Shown: piece by piece, positions 56,414 through 64,000 of the stretch
How positions within the stretch are numbered: position 1 is the stretch's first letter
How the letters are laid out: each line of letters starts with the position of its first letter
Source of the DNA: Devosia sp. 1566
GTDB lineage: Bacteria; Pseudomonadota; Alphaproteobacteria; Rhizobiales; Devosiaceae
Assembly: GCF_004005995.1 (NCBI RefSeq)
Contig: NZ_CP034767.1
Coordinates: 3,698,501-3,762,500 of the forward strand
DNA: 64,000 nt
Direction of reading: 5' to 3'
Notes under the pieces: model-generated
The model's input: the letters and a program-made list of their open reading frames with translations, nothing else
The model's database searches: none
Told to the model about the DNA's origin: nothing
Position numbers and translations under genes: made by a program

Positions 56414-57196
56414 TCAAACCGCCTCCACCGGCGTGCCGAAATAGGCTTCCACAATCGCGGGATTAGCCCGGATCTGCGCCATCGGGCCTTCGGCGATCTT
56501 TTCGCCCTGCGCCATCACGATCACCGGATCGCACAGCCGCCCGATCAGATCCATGTCGTGCTCGATCACAAAGAAAGTGTAGTCGAGCTCGCGGTTCATC
56601 CGCTCGATATTGGCGGCCAGATCATTGAGCAGCGTCTTGTTGACGCCCGCCGCCACTTCGTCGAGCAACACCACTTCGGCATCCACCATCATGGTGCGCC
56701 CGAGCTCGAGCAGCTTTTTCTGTCCACCCGAAAGATTGCCCGCCAGCTCGTTGCGCACATGCCCAAGCTTGAGGAAGTCGATCACATCGAGCGCCTTTTG
56801 GCGCACCTCCTGCTCGCGCGAGCGCACAAGGCCGGGCCGGAACCAGCTGTTAAAGAGGCTCTCCCCCGGCTGGTCGCCCGGCACCATCATCAGGTTCTCG
56901 AGCGCCGTCATCTGCCCAAATTCATGGGCGATCTGGAAGGTGCGCAACATGCCGGTGCGAAACAGCTGGTGCGGCTTGAGGCCCGTCACATCTTTGCCAT
57001 CAAAGATCACCGAACCACTATCGGGGACAATATTGCCCGCCACGATATTGAACAGGGTCGACTTGCCCGCGCCATTGGGCCCGATCAGGCCCGTGATGGA
57101 GCCTCGCTCCACCTGGAGCGAGCAGTTTCTCACGGCCTGAAGACCGCCAAAGCTTTTGGAGACGTTACGAACGTCAATCACTGCGTCAACGGACAC
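56414..57196 (-). CDS. livG: Branched-chain amino acid ABC transporter ATPase LivG
   Basis: A roughly 260-residue ABC ATPase. Walker A GPNGAGKST, the LivG-specific TFQIAHEFGQMTALENLMM, signature LSGGQKKLLELGRTMM and VIEHDMDLI are clear. The Walker B reads VVLLDEVAAGV; the usual Pro after the catalytic Glu is replaced by Val, a mild oddity. A GTG at 57196 gives the family length; longer in-frame starts up to 57268 exist but add atypical sequence. It is the first gene of the operon. Confidence 0.94.
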   Translation of the reverse strand: MSVDAVIDVRNVSKSFGGLQAVRNCSLQVERGSITGLIGPNGAGKSTLFNIVAGNIVPDSGSVIFDGKDVTGLKPHQLFRTGMLRTFQIAHEFGQMTALENLMMVPGDQPGESLFNSWFRPGLVRSREQEVRQKALDVIDFLKLGHVRNELAGNLSGGQKKLLELGRTMMVDAEVVLLDEVAAGVNKTLLNDLAANIERMNRELDYTFFVIEHDMDLIGRLCDPVIVMAQGEKIAEGPMAQIRANPAIVEAYFGTPVEAV

Positions 57197-57302
57197 GCGG
57201 TTCTGACCCTTGATCACTGGATAGCCAATTGCCCCGCGAACCGGGGCCATTTGGCCGCATCTGCGCACAAGCTTGGAGACCGGTCAACCACGCCGGGGGG
57301 CG

Positions 57303-57665
57303 CTAAAGCGCCGCCAGAACCGCGTCTGCGGTAGATTTATTGGGCGCAAAGGGAACATCGTAAAGCGTCGCCAACCGCGTCAGCGCCTTCACGTCAACGT
57401 CATGCGGCTGGGCCGAGAGCGGATCGATGAAAAAGATCAGCACATCGAGCTGGCCTTCGGCAATCATCGCGCCCAGTTGCTGATCGCCACCCAAGGGCCC
57501 GCTTTTGAGCAGCGTCACCGGCAAGCCGGTTTCCCGCATCACCCTTCCGCCCGTCGTGCCCGTACCCCAGAGCTCGTGCTGGCTGAGCTTGGCGCGGTGG
57601 GCATTGGCCCAGGCGGCCATCTCGTCCTTTTTGTCGTCATGGGCCACCAAACCGATCCGCGCCAT
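57303..57665 (-). CDS. mgsA: Methylglyoxal synthase
   Basis: A 120-residue enzyme that turns dihydroxyacetone phosphate into methylglyoxal and phosphate, relieving sugar-phosphate stress. The family motifs are all present: [21 protein letters not shown], the phosphate-binding [14 protein letters not shown] with the catalytic-region Asp, and [18 protein letters not shown]. The start at 57665 gives the normal length (about 120-150). It lies upstream of livG on the same strand, with a gap of about 105 bp, and is divergent from the oxidoreductase gene. Confidence 0.96.
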   Translation of the reverse strand: MARIGLVAHDDKKDEMAAWANAHRAKLSQHELWGTGTTGGRVMRETGLPVTLLKSGPLGGDQQLGAMIAEGQLDVLIFFIDPLSAQPHDVDVKALTRLATLYDVPFAPNKSTADAVLAAL

Positions 57666-57810
57666 CGCCTTTGCCTCCAATTGCCGGCCCACAGAGCATG
57701 ATGCCGCCCTGCCAGCAAGCGCACGCGCTTCCGCACCCCGACGGGTCACCGCTGTTTCAAACTGCTCCTGCCGATGCTAGGGGAGATCAACACTCTTTGG
57801 ACCCGAACCC

Positions 57811-59127
57811 ATGACCGCTTCCATCACCCTCACCGGCATTGCTCGTGACCTGCAGGCGCGAGCCGAAACCGGCAAGCCCATTCGTGTCGGGGTGATCGGT
57901 TCGGGCGAAATGGGGACCGATCTCGTCACGCAAATGTCGCTGATGCAGGGCATCGAGATGGCGGCCATCGCCACCCGCCGCCCCCATACCGCGCTTGCCG
58001 CCATGCAGATTGCCTATGGCGACGACAGCAAGGGGCGCACCGCCGACAGTCCCGCCCAGGCCACCGCCGCCATCGAAGCGGGCAAGATCGCCATCACCTC
58101 GGCCGAAACCCTCGTCACCACGCCCAATATCGATGTGGTGATCGACGCCACCGGCAAGCCGGGCGTGGCCGCCGATTATGACCTCTTGGCCATGGAGCAT
58201 GGCAAGCATCTGGTGATGATGAATGTGGAAGCCGATGTCACCATTGGCCCCTATCTCAAGGCGCAGGCCGACCGGCTCGGCGTCGTTTATTCGGTTGGCG
58301 CGGGAGACGAGCCGTCCTCCTGCATGGAGCTGATCGAATTCGTTTCCGCGCTCGGCCTGCCCATCGTCGCCGCCGGCAAGGGCAAGAACAACCCCCTCCG
58401 CCACGATGCCATCCCCGACGAATACCGGGAAGAAGCGGAGCGCCGCAACATGAACCCCCGCATGCTCGTCGAGTTTGTCGATGGCTCCAAGACCATGGTG
58501 GAAATGTGCGCCATCGCCAATGCCACGGGCCTTGTGCCCGATGTGCCGGGCATGCACGGCCCCAAGGCCGATCGCGACGACATGGCCAAGGTGCTGATCC
58601 CGCGCGAAGACGGGGGGATCCTCAACAAGATGGGCGTTGTTGATTTCACCGTCGGCAAGGGCGTGGCGCCAGGGGTCTTCGTGATCGTCAAGGCCGAGCA
58701 TCCCCGCATCATCGAGCGCATGGATGACCTCCATATCGGCCACGGGCCTTATTACAGCTTCTTCCGGCCCTATCACCTGACAAGCCTTGAAGTGCCGCTG
58801 ACCTGCGCGCGCATCATGCTGCATGGCAAGCCCGACATGGTGCCCCTGCCCCAGCCCGTGGCCGAGGTTTGCGCCGTGGCGAAGCGCGACCTCGCCGTGG
58901 GCGAAACCTTCGATGCCATCGGGGAAACCTGCTACCGCTCCTTTACCATGACCATCACCGATAGCCGCGCCAAAGGGGCCGTGCCGGTGGGGCTGCTCGA
59001 AGGCGGCAAGGTGACTGCGCCGGTCAAGAAGGGCGAGCTGCTGACCTCAGCCAACAGCCAGCCCGACACCTCCACCCGCCTGTTCGCACTGCGCCGCGAG
59101 CAGGACCGGATGCTGGGCCTCGTTTAA
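57811..59127 (+). CDS. Homoserine dehydrogenase-like NAD(P) oxidoreductase with SAF-type C-terminus
   Basis: A 438-residue protein. The N-terminal Rossmann fold shows VGVIGSGEMGTDLV (residues 25-38) and IDVVIDATGKPGVAADYD. The middle contains GAGDEPSSCMELIEFV and a KGKNNPLRHDA segment. The C-terminal 90 residues (AKRDLAVGETFDAIGE, then VPVGLLEGGKVTAPVKKGELLT) resemble a SAF domain as found in altronate dehydratase and sugar-acid enzymes. Such fusions are usually in sugar-acid catabolic loci, but none is visible here. The reaction is unknown. Confidence 0.82.
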   Translation: MTASITLTGIARDLQARAETGKPIRVGVIGSGEMGTDLVTQMSLMQGIEMAAIATRRPHTALAAMQIAYGDDSKGRTADSPAQATAAIEAGKIAITSAETLVTTPNIDVVIDATGKPGVAADYDLLAMEHGKHLVMMNVEADVTIGPYLKAQADRLGVVYSVGAGDEPSSCMELIEFVSALGLPIVAAGKGKNNPLRHDAIPDEYREEAERRNMNPRMLVEFVDGSKTMVEMCAIANATGLVPDVPGMHGPKADRDDMAKVLIPREDGGILNKMGVVDFTVGKGVAPGVFVIVKAEHPRIIERMDDLHIGHGPYYSFFRPYHLTSLEVPLTCARIMLHGKPDMVPLPQPVAEVCAVAKRDLAVGETFDAIGETCYRSFTMTITDSRAKGAVPVGLLEGGKVTAPVKKGELLTSANSQPDTSTRLFALRREQDRMLGLV

Positions 59128-60092
59128 GGCCGCAGCACCACCTTGCCCTTGCGCCCGGGCTCCCCGCTGGCCTTGACCGCCGCGGCGATCTCCTCAAGCG
59201 GATAAACCCCATCTACCGGCAGGGTGAGCTTGCCATTGGCGGCATCGGCGACCAGCTCGCCGATCATCCGCGCGATCTCGGTCGCCGGCGTCTTGGGCTT
59301 GGCCGCCCAAAAACCCTTGACCGTCATCTGCCGGAACAGCAGCAGCGCCGGAGTAATGCGTAGCGGCCGGCCGGTCATGGCGCCAAAATTGGTGATGGTG
59401 CCGCCATCGGCCATCACTTCGGCCAGCTGGGCCGGCCCATCGCCACCCAGCGAATCGATGCCGTGCAGCGCCTTGCCATCCCCGATCAACGCCTTGGCTT
59501 GCTCCTGCCAGCCTTCGCTCGCGGTTGAAACCGCGTGCTCGATGCCCAGCGCCTTGAGCTCGGCCACCGCTTCGTCGCGCCTGACCAGGCTGATGACTCC
59601 GATCCCTTGCTCCGCCCCGAACCGCGCCACGAGCTTGCCCACCGCACCATTGGCGGCATTCTGCACCAGCCAATCGCCCCGCTGCAGCCCCAGCTCAAAA
59701 AGGATCATCTTTGCCGAAAGCGGCATGGAAACGAGCTGGCAGGCCGTTTCGTCGTCCACGCTATCAGGGACCGGCACGAGCCGGGCCGCGTCCCCGAGAT
59801 AGAACTCGGCCCAGGTCGCCTGCCCGCCCCCGGTGACCCGCTGCCCCACCTCTAGATTGGTGACGCCCTCCCCCAAGGCATCCACAACCCCAAGCGCCTC
59901 CGTGCCGCCTGTCGCGGGCAGTTCCGGCTTGAAGCCATAGCTCCCGGCTGCGGTCATCAGGTCGTGATTGTGGATGGGCGACAGCACCATGCGCAACCGC
60001 ACCTGCCCGGGGCCCGGCTCGGGCTTGGGGCGATCGCCCAGTTGGAGCACCTGCTCGGGCACGCCAAAGCTTTCGTAGATGATGCTGCGCAT
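59124..60092 (-). CDS. Zinc-independent MDR-family alcohol dehydrogenase / quinone oxidoreductase
   Basis: A 322-residue medium-chain reductase. The N-terminal half matches the GroES-like fold (PEPGPGQVRLRMVLSPIHNHDL), the C-terminal half has a Rossmann motif (NGAVGKLVARFG). The zinc-ligand cysteines of classical alcohol dehydrogenases are missing, so it belongs with quinone/enoyl reductases (MECR-like), using NADPH. The ATG at 60092 gives the conserved MRSIIYESFGVPEQVL. It converges with the previous gene, overlapping by four bases. Confidence 0.9.
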   Translation of the reverse strand: MRSIIYESFGVPEQVLQLGDRPKPEPGPGQVRLRMVLSPIHNHDLMTAAGSYGFKPELPATGGTEALGVVDALGEGVTNLEVGQRVTGGGQATWAEFYLGDAARLVPVPDSVDDETACQLVSMPLSAKMILFELGLQRGDWLVQNAANGAVGKLVARFGAEQGIGVISLVRRDEAVAELKALGIEHAVSTASEGWQEQAKALIGDGKALHGIDSLGGDGPAQLAEVMADGGTITNFGAMTGRPLRITPALLLFRQMTVKGFWAAKPKTPATEIARMIGELVADAANGKLTLPVDGVYPLEEIAAAVKASGEPGRKGKVVLRP

Positions 60093-60212
60093 GATGTTTC
60101 TCCTGCATCTGGGGGGTGATCGAGACCACGTCTCCCCATCAGAACGGCGCAAGGCTTGCCCAGGGTTCCCGAGCGGAGTAAATCCTGACCGAACTATTCA
60201 GGAATGACTGCG

Positions 60213-61028
60213 ATGTCCGACACTGCCCCCACCAGCGATCCCCGCGCCCCAATTCGTGTTCGCCACGAGACCCGGATGCGCCTGCTCGATGTGGTTGGGG
60301 TTACCGACATCACCCCGCGCATGCGCCGGATTTCGCTGCGCGGGGACCTGACCGGCTTTGCTTCGCTTGGCCATGCCGATCACATCAAGGCGTTCTTTTT
60401 CCCTGAGGGGGTCGAGCCCTATACCGCTCCGATCGGCGAGCGGGGTGCTGAGTTCCTCCCGGGCAAGCGCCCCGAAATGCGCGACTATACCCCACGCTAT
60501 TTCGACGTCGCAGCAGGCACGCTGCAGCTCGACTTCGTACTCCATGGTGACGGCCCCGCCTCGAGCTGGGCCGCCAAGGTGAAGCTGGGTGACAAACTCG
60601 TGATCGGCGGGCCGCGCGGCTCGCTGGTCGTACCCGACACCTTTGACTGGTACTTGCTGGTGGGCGATGAAACCGCCCTGCCCGCCCTTGGCCGCCGCAT
60701 CGAAGAACTCCCTGCCGGCACCAGGGTGATCGCCGTGATTGAAGTGGCCGACGCCGCCGAAGAGCAGCGCTTCACCACCCAGGCGGACCTGACCCTTCAC
60801 TACGTGCATCGCAACGGCCAGCCCGCCGGCACGACGAGCCTGCTGCTCGATGCCGTGGCGGCGCTCGAATTCCCAGCCGGCGAGGCTTACGCCTATATCG
60901 CGGGCGAAACCAGCATGAGCAAAGCCGTCCGCGCGCACCTCACCGACGAGCGTGGCTGGAACCCCGAATACATCAAGGCCGCCGGCTATTGGCTCCTCGG
61001 CACCGCGGACGCCAAGGAGCCCCACTGA
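60213..61028 (+). CDS. Siderophore-interacting protein (FAD-dependent ferric reductase)
   Basis: A 271-residue NAD(P)H:ferric-siderophore reductase of the SIP/ViuB family. An N-terminal FAD-binding barrel contains the flavin motif RDYTPRYF (R-x-Y-T-x-R), and the C-terminal SIP domain has YLLVGDETALPALGRRIEELP and YAYIAGETSMSKAVRAHL, ending in GYWLLG. It frees iron from imported siderophores in the cytoplasm. The ATG at 60213 lies nine bases after AGGA; another ATG at 60204 is too close. No siderophore uptake genes are in the window. Confidence 0.93.
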   Translation: MSDTAPTSDPRAPIRVRHETRMRLLDVVGVTDITPRMRRISLRGDLTGFASLGHADHIKAFFFPEGVEPYTAPIGERGAEFLPGKRPEMRDYTPRYFDVAAGTLQLDFVLHGDGPASSWAAKVKLGDKLVIGGPRGSLVVPDTFDWYLLVGDETALPALGRRIEELPAGTRVIAVIEVADAAEEQRFTTQADLTLHYVHRNGQPAGTTSLLLDAVAALEFPAGEAYAYIAGETSMSKAVRAHLTDERGWNPEYIKAAGYWLLGTADAKEPH

Positions 61029-61097
61029 GCCGCTGCCGGGCCACGCAATCCTCTTGCCCTTCGTGCCGATCTTGGTGCATATCAACCCGGTCGGAAC

Positions 61098-61173
<76 letters not shown>

Positions 61174-61217
61174 TTTTCCGGCGACCCCTGAAAGTCCTGC
61201 TATTTCAAGAGTTTAGC

Positions 61218-61269
61218 GGGTACGCAAAATCAGTCGCGTACCCCAATACGTACCCCATTTGCGTACCCC
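61218..61269 (+). repeat. Cluster of GTACCCC repeats next to the tRNA
   Basis: Three direct copies of (G/A)CGTACCCC occur at 61236-61244, 61248-61256 and 61261-61269, spaced by 12-13 bases, with one inverted copy GGGTACGC at 61218-61225. Such short spaced repeats beside a tRNA are typical of the arm-type binding sites of tyrosine integrases. They are far too short and irregular for CRISPR. Confidence 0.7.
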
Positions 61270-61357
61270 ATAGAATAAGCACGAAATTCCTTCGGCAAAG
61301 TACAAGGGCCGCGCTGTGCGAACGCACTGGTGCCCGGAAGGATTTCGGAGTCGGATT

Positions 61358-61404
61358 AACACGGGACAGTTTATCCTTTTCCGGCTGAAATGCCGGTCGC
61401 GGTC
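61358..61404. repeat. Diverged 47-bp repeat, copy 1
   Basis: Starts AACACGGGACAGTTTATCC; about 35 of 47 positions agree, without gaps, with copy 2 at 62634-62680 (hand alignment). Both copies can be read as NTG-x-F-x-LFRL-x-CR on the plus strand, so they may derive from the same coding sequence. Confidence 0.55.
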
Positions 61405-61590
61405 TCAGATCACCTGCTTGCATGCGGACGGCTCCGCTGCGCTTCTTTTTGTAGACCTACCCGGTCAGCAATGGCGCGACCGTCAGTTTGGCTTCGTTCG
61501 GCGTTCGCCGCCTGCAGTTTCATAGCCGAAAAAACAAGCCCCCGAGCGCGCTTCCCTCGACAAGCAGATGCGCCCGCAGTCTAGGCCGCC

Positions 61591-62547
61591 CTAACTGATG
61601 CTCCAGCGGGAAGCGACATGGGTACGTCCCGCCGTGACCAACTTGATCAAAGAGGCGGCCGTTCTTGCGGCGATTGCAACCCTGGTAATGCCAATGTCCA
61701 GGTTGCCCACCACTCTGGCGGCTTCAAGAAATCGGGCGTGCGTCGAACGATAGCGTTGACCGACGCTGATGGTGGTCCGCGTGTAGACACTCGATCCCGG
61801 GTGCAGGACGATTGAACCGTCCCGCACTGTGGCGAGGGCGGCGATCTTGCCGTCCGCGTACCGCAGTCTTGATCCGACCTCGAAGCGGCGGTAACTGGCG
61901 GGATCCCGGGCGAGGTCGATCAACAGGGCGGGGCCGACCACTTCATCGGCAGGCCCCGGAACTGAGGTGGGTGCCATCGGCCACTCTTTCGCGTCCGCCG
62001 ACAACGGGCGGAAATGCGCGTCGCCGTCCAATACCCTCTCACCCAAAAAGACCAGATCGAGGATAGTGTGAATGATCCCAGTCAGCTCCGCGCGCCGTGC
62101 AAGGTCAAACCGCAAGTGACTTTGGTGATCGAACGTGGTGCTCGACAGCACGTTGCCCTCGGCGATCCAAGCGTGCGCGAAGGTCGTCTCAAGGAATTTC
62201 CGCTCCTCCACAGTCCACTCGCCGTCGGCACTGAACGCGGCAACTATCCGTGCTGGAAGGACGACGGGCGCTGCTCGATGACGACGAAGGCGGTCGATGA
62301 CCTTTCCTTCCCCGATGCGGGCGACATTTCCGCTGGGGTCCTCAACCCGGTATATCCCATGCAGTGACAACCATGGCGCGAGCCTCGGATCTTCGATTGC
62401 ACAGGCCGGGGCAATCAATACCGCTGCTGCGCGATCCGCAGACACGAGTGTAATTCCATGTGCCGGAATGCGGTACGGCACGTGCAGGAATACACCTTCT
62501 GCATCGACGAGATGGGTCGCGGTCAGTCCCAGTTGATCGACAACCAC
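61591..62547 (-). CDS. GIY-YIG nuclease-like protein with DUF4357-like C-terminus
   Basis: A 318-residue protein. After about 60 N-terminal residues of unknown fold comes a GIY-YIG-like core: GIY (64-66), RIG (77-79) in the YIG position, a basic RLRRH (86-90), the candidate catalytic Glu in ERKFLE (120) and an Asn at 132. The C-terminal 110 residues (GSIVLHPGSSVYTR and a closing Ala-rich, GRTHVASRW segment) recall DUF4357, a common partner of this nuclease fold. A GTG at 62547 has AGGAG six bases upstream and was chosen; the frame runs open to 62841. It has no homologous neighbour and lies in a tRNA-linked segment. Assignment is by motif reading only. Confidence 0.65.
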   Translation of the reverse strand: MVVDQLGLTATHLVDAEGVFLHVPYRIPAHGITLVSADRAAAVLIAPACAIEDPRLAPWLSLHGIYRVEDPSGNVARIGEGKVIDRLRRHRAAPVVLPARIVAAFSADGEWTVEERKFLETTFAHAWIAEGNVLSSTTFDHQSHLRFDLARRAELTGIIHTILDLVFLGERVLDGDAHFRPLSADAKEWPMAPTSVPGPADEVVGPALLIDLARDPASYRRFEVGSRLRYADGKIAALATVRDGSIVLHPGSSVYTRTTISVGQRYRSTHARFLEAARVVGNLDIGITRVAIAARTAASLIKLVTAGRTHVASRWSIS

Positions 62548-62920
62548 AATGAGCTCCTGTCTCCGTTGATGATCCCGGCCGACGGGCGACATCGTTGGCG
62601 ATGGAACATGGATAGTTGGCTTTGGCCGGGGCAAACACGGGAAGGTTTGTCCTCTTTCGCCTGGAATGCCGGGCGGCCGCAATAGTCGCTCCCCAGCGGA
62701 GTTCTCGAACCTTCCGACCTCCCGCCCACCTCTTGCGGTCGTGGCGCACAAGTGTGCATGCCGCGGTGAACAAACGAGTGCAGACAGAAAGTCATGCAGC
62801 ACGCGGCAGTCCTTGCGCTCTTGCCGCAATCCTTGCGGCAAGACGGATTCACCCGGCTGGGCACACGATGGTCTTCATCCTAATCCAGCGGGGCGAACCG
62901 AAACGAGGCGGAGCGATCAC
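62548..62920. other. Divergent gap between the GIY-YIG and AAA+ genes
   Basis: 373 bases that must contain both promoters. It holds the second copy of the 47-bp repeat (62634-62680). No gene is convincing: the upstream open part of the GIY-YIG frame lacks a ribosome-binding site, and plus-strand frames show no family pattern. Confidence 0.55.
62634..62680. repeat. Diverged 47-bp repeat, copy 2
   Basis: Starts AACACGGGAAGGTTTGTCC; about 74 percent identical to copy 1 at 61358-61404 by hand count, same orientation. The two copies bracket the GIY-YIG gene. Confidence 0.55.
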
Positions 62921-64000
62921 ATGGCGGAGCACGAAGACGACACGGCCGCAGCGCTTAACGTCCTGCTCGAAGACACGCCGGAATTCACCGATCCGCGCCT
63001 GGCGATCTGCCTGGCCTGCCTAAAGAGAACTATTCCGGCATCCGTCTTCAACAAGCTGCTCGCGGGCAGCTTCAACATCCTTCTCATCGAAGTGCCCGGG
63101 GCTGATTGGGTCAATTGGGTCGCCGCCGCCGCTCGAGAGGTTCTCCGAGGCTCCCCCCTTTTCATCCGAACGGCTTCTCGCGCCGGCAAGAAGCCCAGCG
63201 CAGAGTTCGAACGGCTCGTCGAGGTCGTCACGAAACAGGGTGGCGTTATAGCCATCGTCGAGAGTGGCGACCTGCCTGAAGAAGCCAGCAAGGTTGCCGA
63301 TTACCGATATAAGCTCAGATTGCCAGACCGGTCTGCACTGCGAGAAGTTGCCAGGCGCACGCTGGTCGGCGACCACACAAGGATCAAGGCGGGGCTCGAT
63401 CGATTTTGTGAGTTGAGCCTGCTTGGGGCCTGCTTCCCTCCCGGCGGTACAGTGAGCGCGACGGTGGCCCGGCTGCAGCGTTTAACAGGGTCATCTCAAA
63501 ATACAGCAGCCGAGATGCCGCCACTGGCTTCACTCCAAGGCCTAGACGCGGCTAAGGAATGGGGGATCGACCTCAAAGCCGACCTTACGGCATATCGGTC
63601 AGGTGACATTCCCTTCTCTGCCATCGAAGCTGGTGCCGTCCTCGCCGGCCCACCGGGAACCGGAAAGACCATGGTAGCAGGTATCATTGCTAGGGAATGC
63701 GGTCTCCACTTCGTGCAGACCTCCATCGGTACCCTGTTTGCTACATCCGACGGTCACCTGGACGGCGTGATCAAAAAGTTTCGCAGCATCTTCGACGAGG
63801 CTAGGCAACTAGCTCCCTCCCTTCTGTTCATCGACGAATTAGATGCGCTGCCGTCCCGGGAGACACTCGACGCGAAGAACAAAGATTGGTGGACCCCGGT
63901 CATCACCGACTTCTTGGTCCAGTTGGACTCTTCGTTGAACGACCGGGACGGGGTTGTCGTTTTGGGCGCCACCAACCGGTATCAGGACCTCGATCCCGCC
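62921..64000 (+). CDS. AAA+ ATPase, possibly an ATP-dependent zinc protease (partial, cut by window end)
   Basis: The first 360 residues of a larger protein. Residues 1-200 form a novel-looking N-terminal domain (FTDPRLAICLACLKRTIP, later DYRYKLRLPDRSALREVA). An AAA+ core follows: Walker A GPPGTGKT (243-250), Walker B LLFIDELDA (301-309) and the second-region-of-homology start VVVLGATNRYQDLDPA (346-360) with sensor-1 Asn. The FIDELDALP pattern and spacing resemble FtsH-like and other classic AAA proteins; whether an M41 HExxH protease domain follows lies outside the window. The ATG at 62921 has GGAG seven bases upstream. No membrane helix is seen, unlike true FtsH. Confidence 0.85.
   Translation, partial: MAEHEDDTAAALNVLLEDTPEFTDPRLAICLACLKRTIPASVFNKLLAGSFNILLIEVPGADWVNWVAAAAREVLRGSPLFIRTASRAGKKPSAEFERLVEVVTKQGGVIAIVESGDLPEEASKVADYRYKLRLPDRSALREVARRTLVGDHTRIKAGLDRFCELSLLGACFPPGGTVSATVARLQRLTGSSQNTAAEMPPLASLQGLDAAKEWGIDLKADLTAYRSGDIPFSAIEAGAVLAGPPGTGKTMVAGIIARECGLHFVQTSIGTLFATSDGHLDGVIKKFRSIFDEARQLAPSLLFIDELDALPSRETLDAKNKDWWTPVITDFLVQLDSSLNDRDGVVVLGATNRYQDLDPA

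Larger units (their letters stand above)
61174..61590. other. Gene-poor stretch downstream of tRNA-Ala
   Basis: 417 bases with no credible gene. It contains the GTACCCC repeats (61218-61269) and the first copy of a diverged 47-bp repeat (61358-61404). Short open frames exist on both strands but none has a ribosome-binding site or a recognisable product. It probably represents an island attachment region or decayed sequence. Confidence 0.6.

Noticed and set aside
61218..61269. GTACCCC repeats considered as CRISPR
   Set aside because: Units are only 7-9 bp with 3-4 bp spacers, and there are no cas genes.
61205..61423. 72-codon minus-strand frame beside the tRNA
   Set aside because: It reads through the GTACCCC repeats, which gives a spurious repetitive tail, and has no support as a protein.

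Overview
This window is about 62 kb of ordinary-looking chromosomal DNA from a high-GC alphaproteobacterium, followed by about 2.9 kb that looks like the edge of an acquired island. The order Hyphomicrobiales (a Devosia- or Pelagibacterium-like organism) fits best. The evidence for this is inference from family distribution and gene order: acnA next to a divergent ccmABCDG cluster, DUF2794 and SDHAF4/DUF1674 small proteins, a tandem pair of IalB-like periplasmic proteins, rsmB followed by a heparinase II/III-like gene and purH, and a candidate ybhL leader in front of a BAX-inhibitor-1 gene.

Layout. 1-9 kb: the end of a universal stress protein gene, soluble pyrophosphatase (ppa), a serine beta-lactamase-like hydrolase overlapping a chloramphenicol-phosphotransferase-like kinase, a cytochrome b561 / MarR divergent pair, a RibD-like reductase, the membrane H+-pyrophosphatase (hppA), a yggT/DUF167 pair, a DUF3597 protein and DedA. 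9-18.6 kb: typA, chrA, a PAS-GGDEF-EAL c-di-GMP enzyme, argG, a LysE exporter, a 52-residue YqaE/Pmp3 peptide, an HNH/VOC overlapping pair and rlmN. 18.7-24.4 kb: an envelope-type unit (two IalB-like proteins and two tiny membrane proteins), thpR, a BI-1 protein, an acetyltransferase, DUF2794, DUF1223 and VOC proteins. 24.5-30.2 kb: acnA, and divergently ccmABCDG for cytochrome c maturation. 30.2-38.5 kb: SDHAF4-like, htpX, rsmB, heparinase-like, purH, leuC and a zincin. 38.6-44.6 kb: rimM-trmD-rplS (ribosome and tRNA maturation), ispA and ispG (isoprenoids), MOSC and YbaK proteins, and a 45-residue membrane peptide overlapping ispG. 44.7-51.3 kb: pyruvate carboxylase, a DUF442 phosphatase-like protein and two periplasmic binding proteins. 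51.4-61.0 kb: an SDR, a DMT exporter, a livGFHM importer whose likely binding protein lies 2 kb away on the other strand, mgsA, two oxidoreductases and a siderophore-interacting ferric reductase.

At 61.1 kb a CCA-encoding tRNA-Ala(CGC) gene marks a change of character. Downstream are GTACCCC direct repeats, a gene-poor stretch, a GIY-YIG protein on the minus strand and, divergently, an AAA+ ATPase cut by the window end. A diverged repeat of about 47 bp lies on both sides of the GIY-YIG gene. This tRNA-linked segment is the best candidate for an accessory system; its other half lies outside the window.

Functional links: pyrophosphate is handled by both ppa and a K+-independent-type hppA; acnA, pyc, leuC and mgsA lie in central carbon metabolism; ccmABCDG and b561 serve haem proteins. 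Several small genes (16464-16622, 18717-18842, 29471-29644, 42779-42916) were found by reading overlaps and are easy to miss. Two genes (rsmB and the DUF167 gene) appear to be coding upstream of their first canonical start codon.
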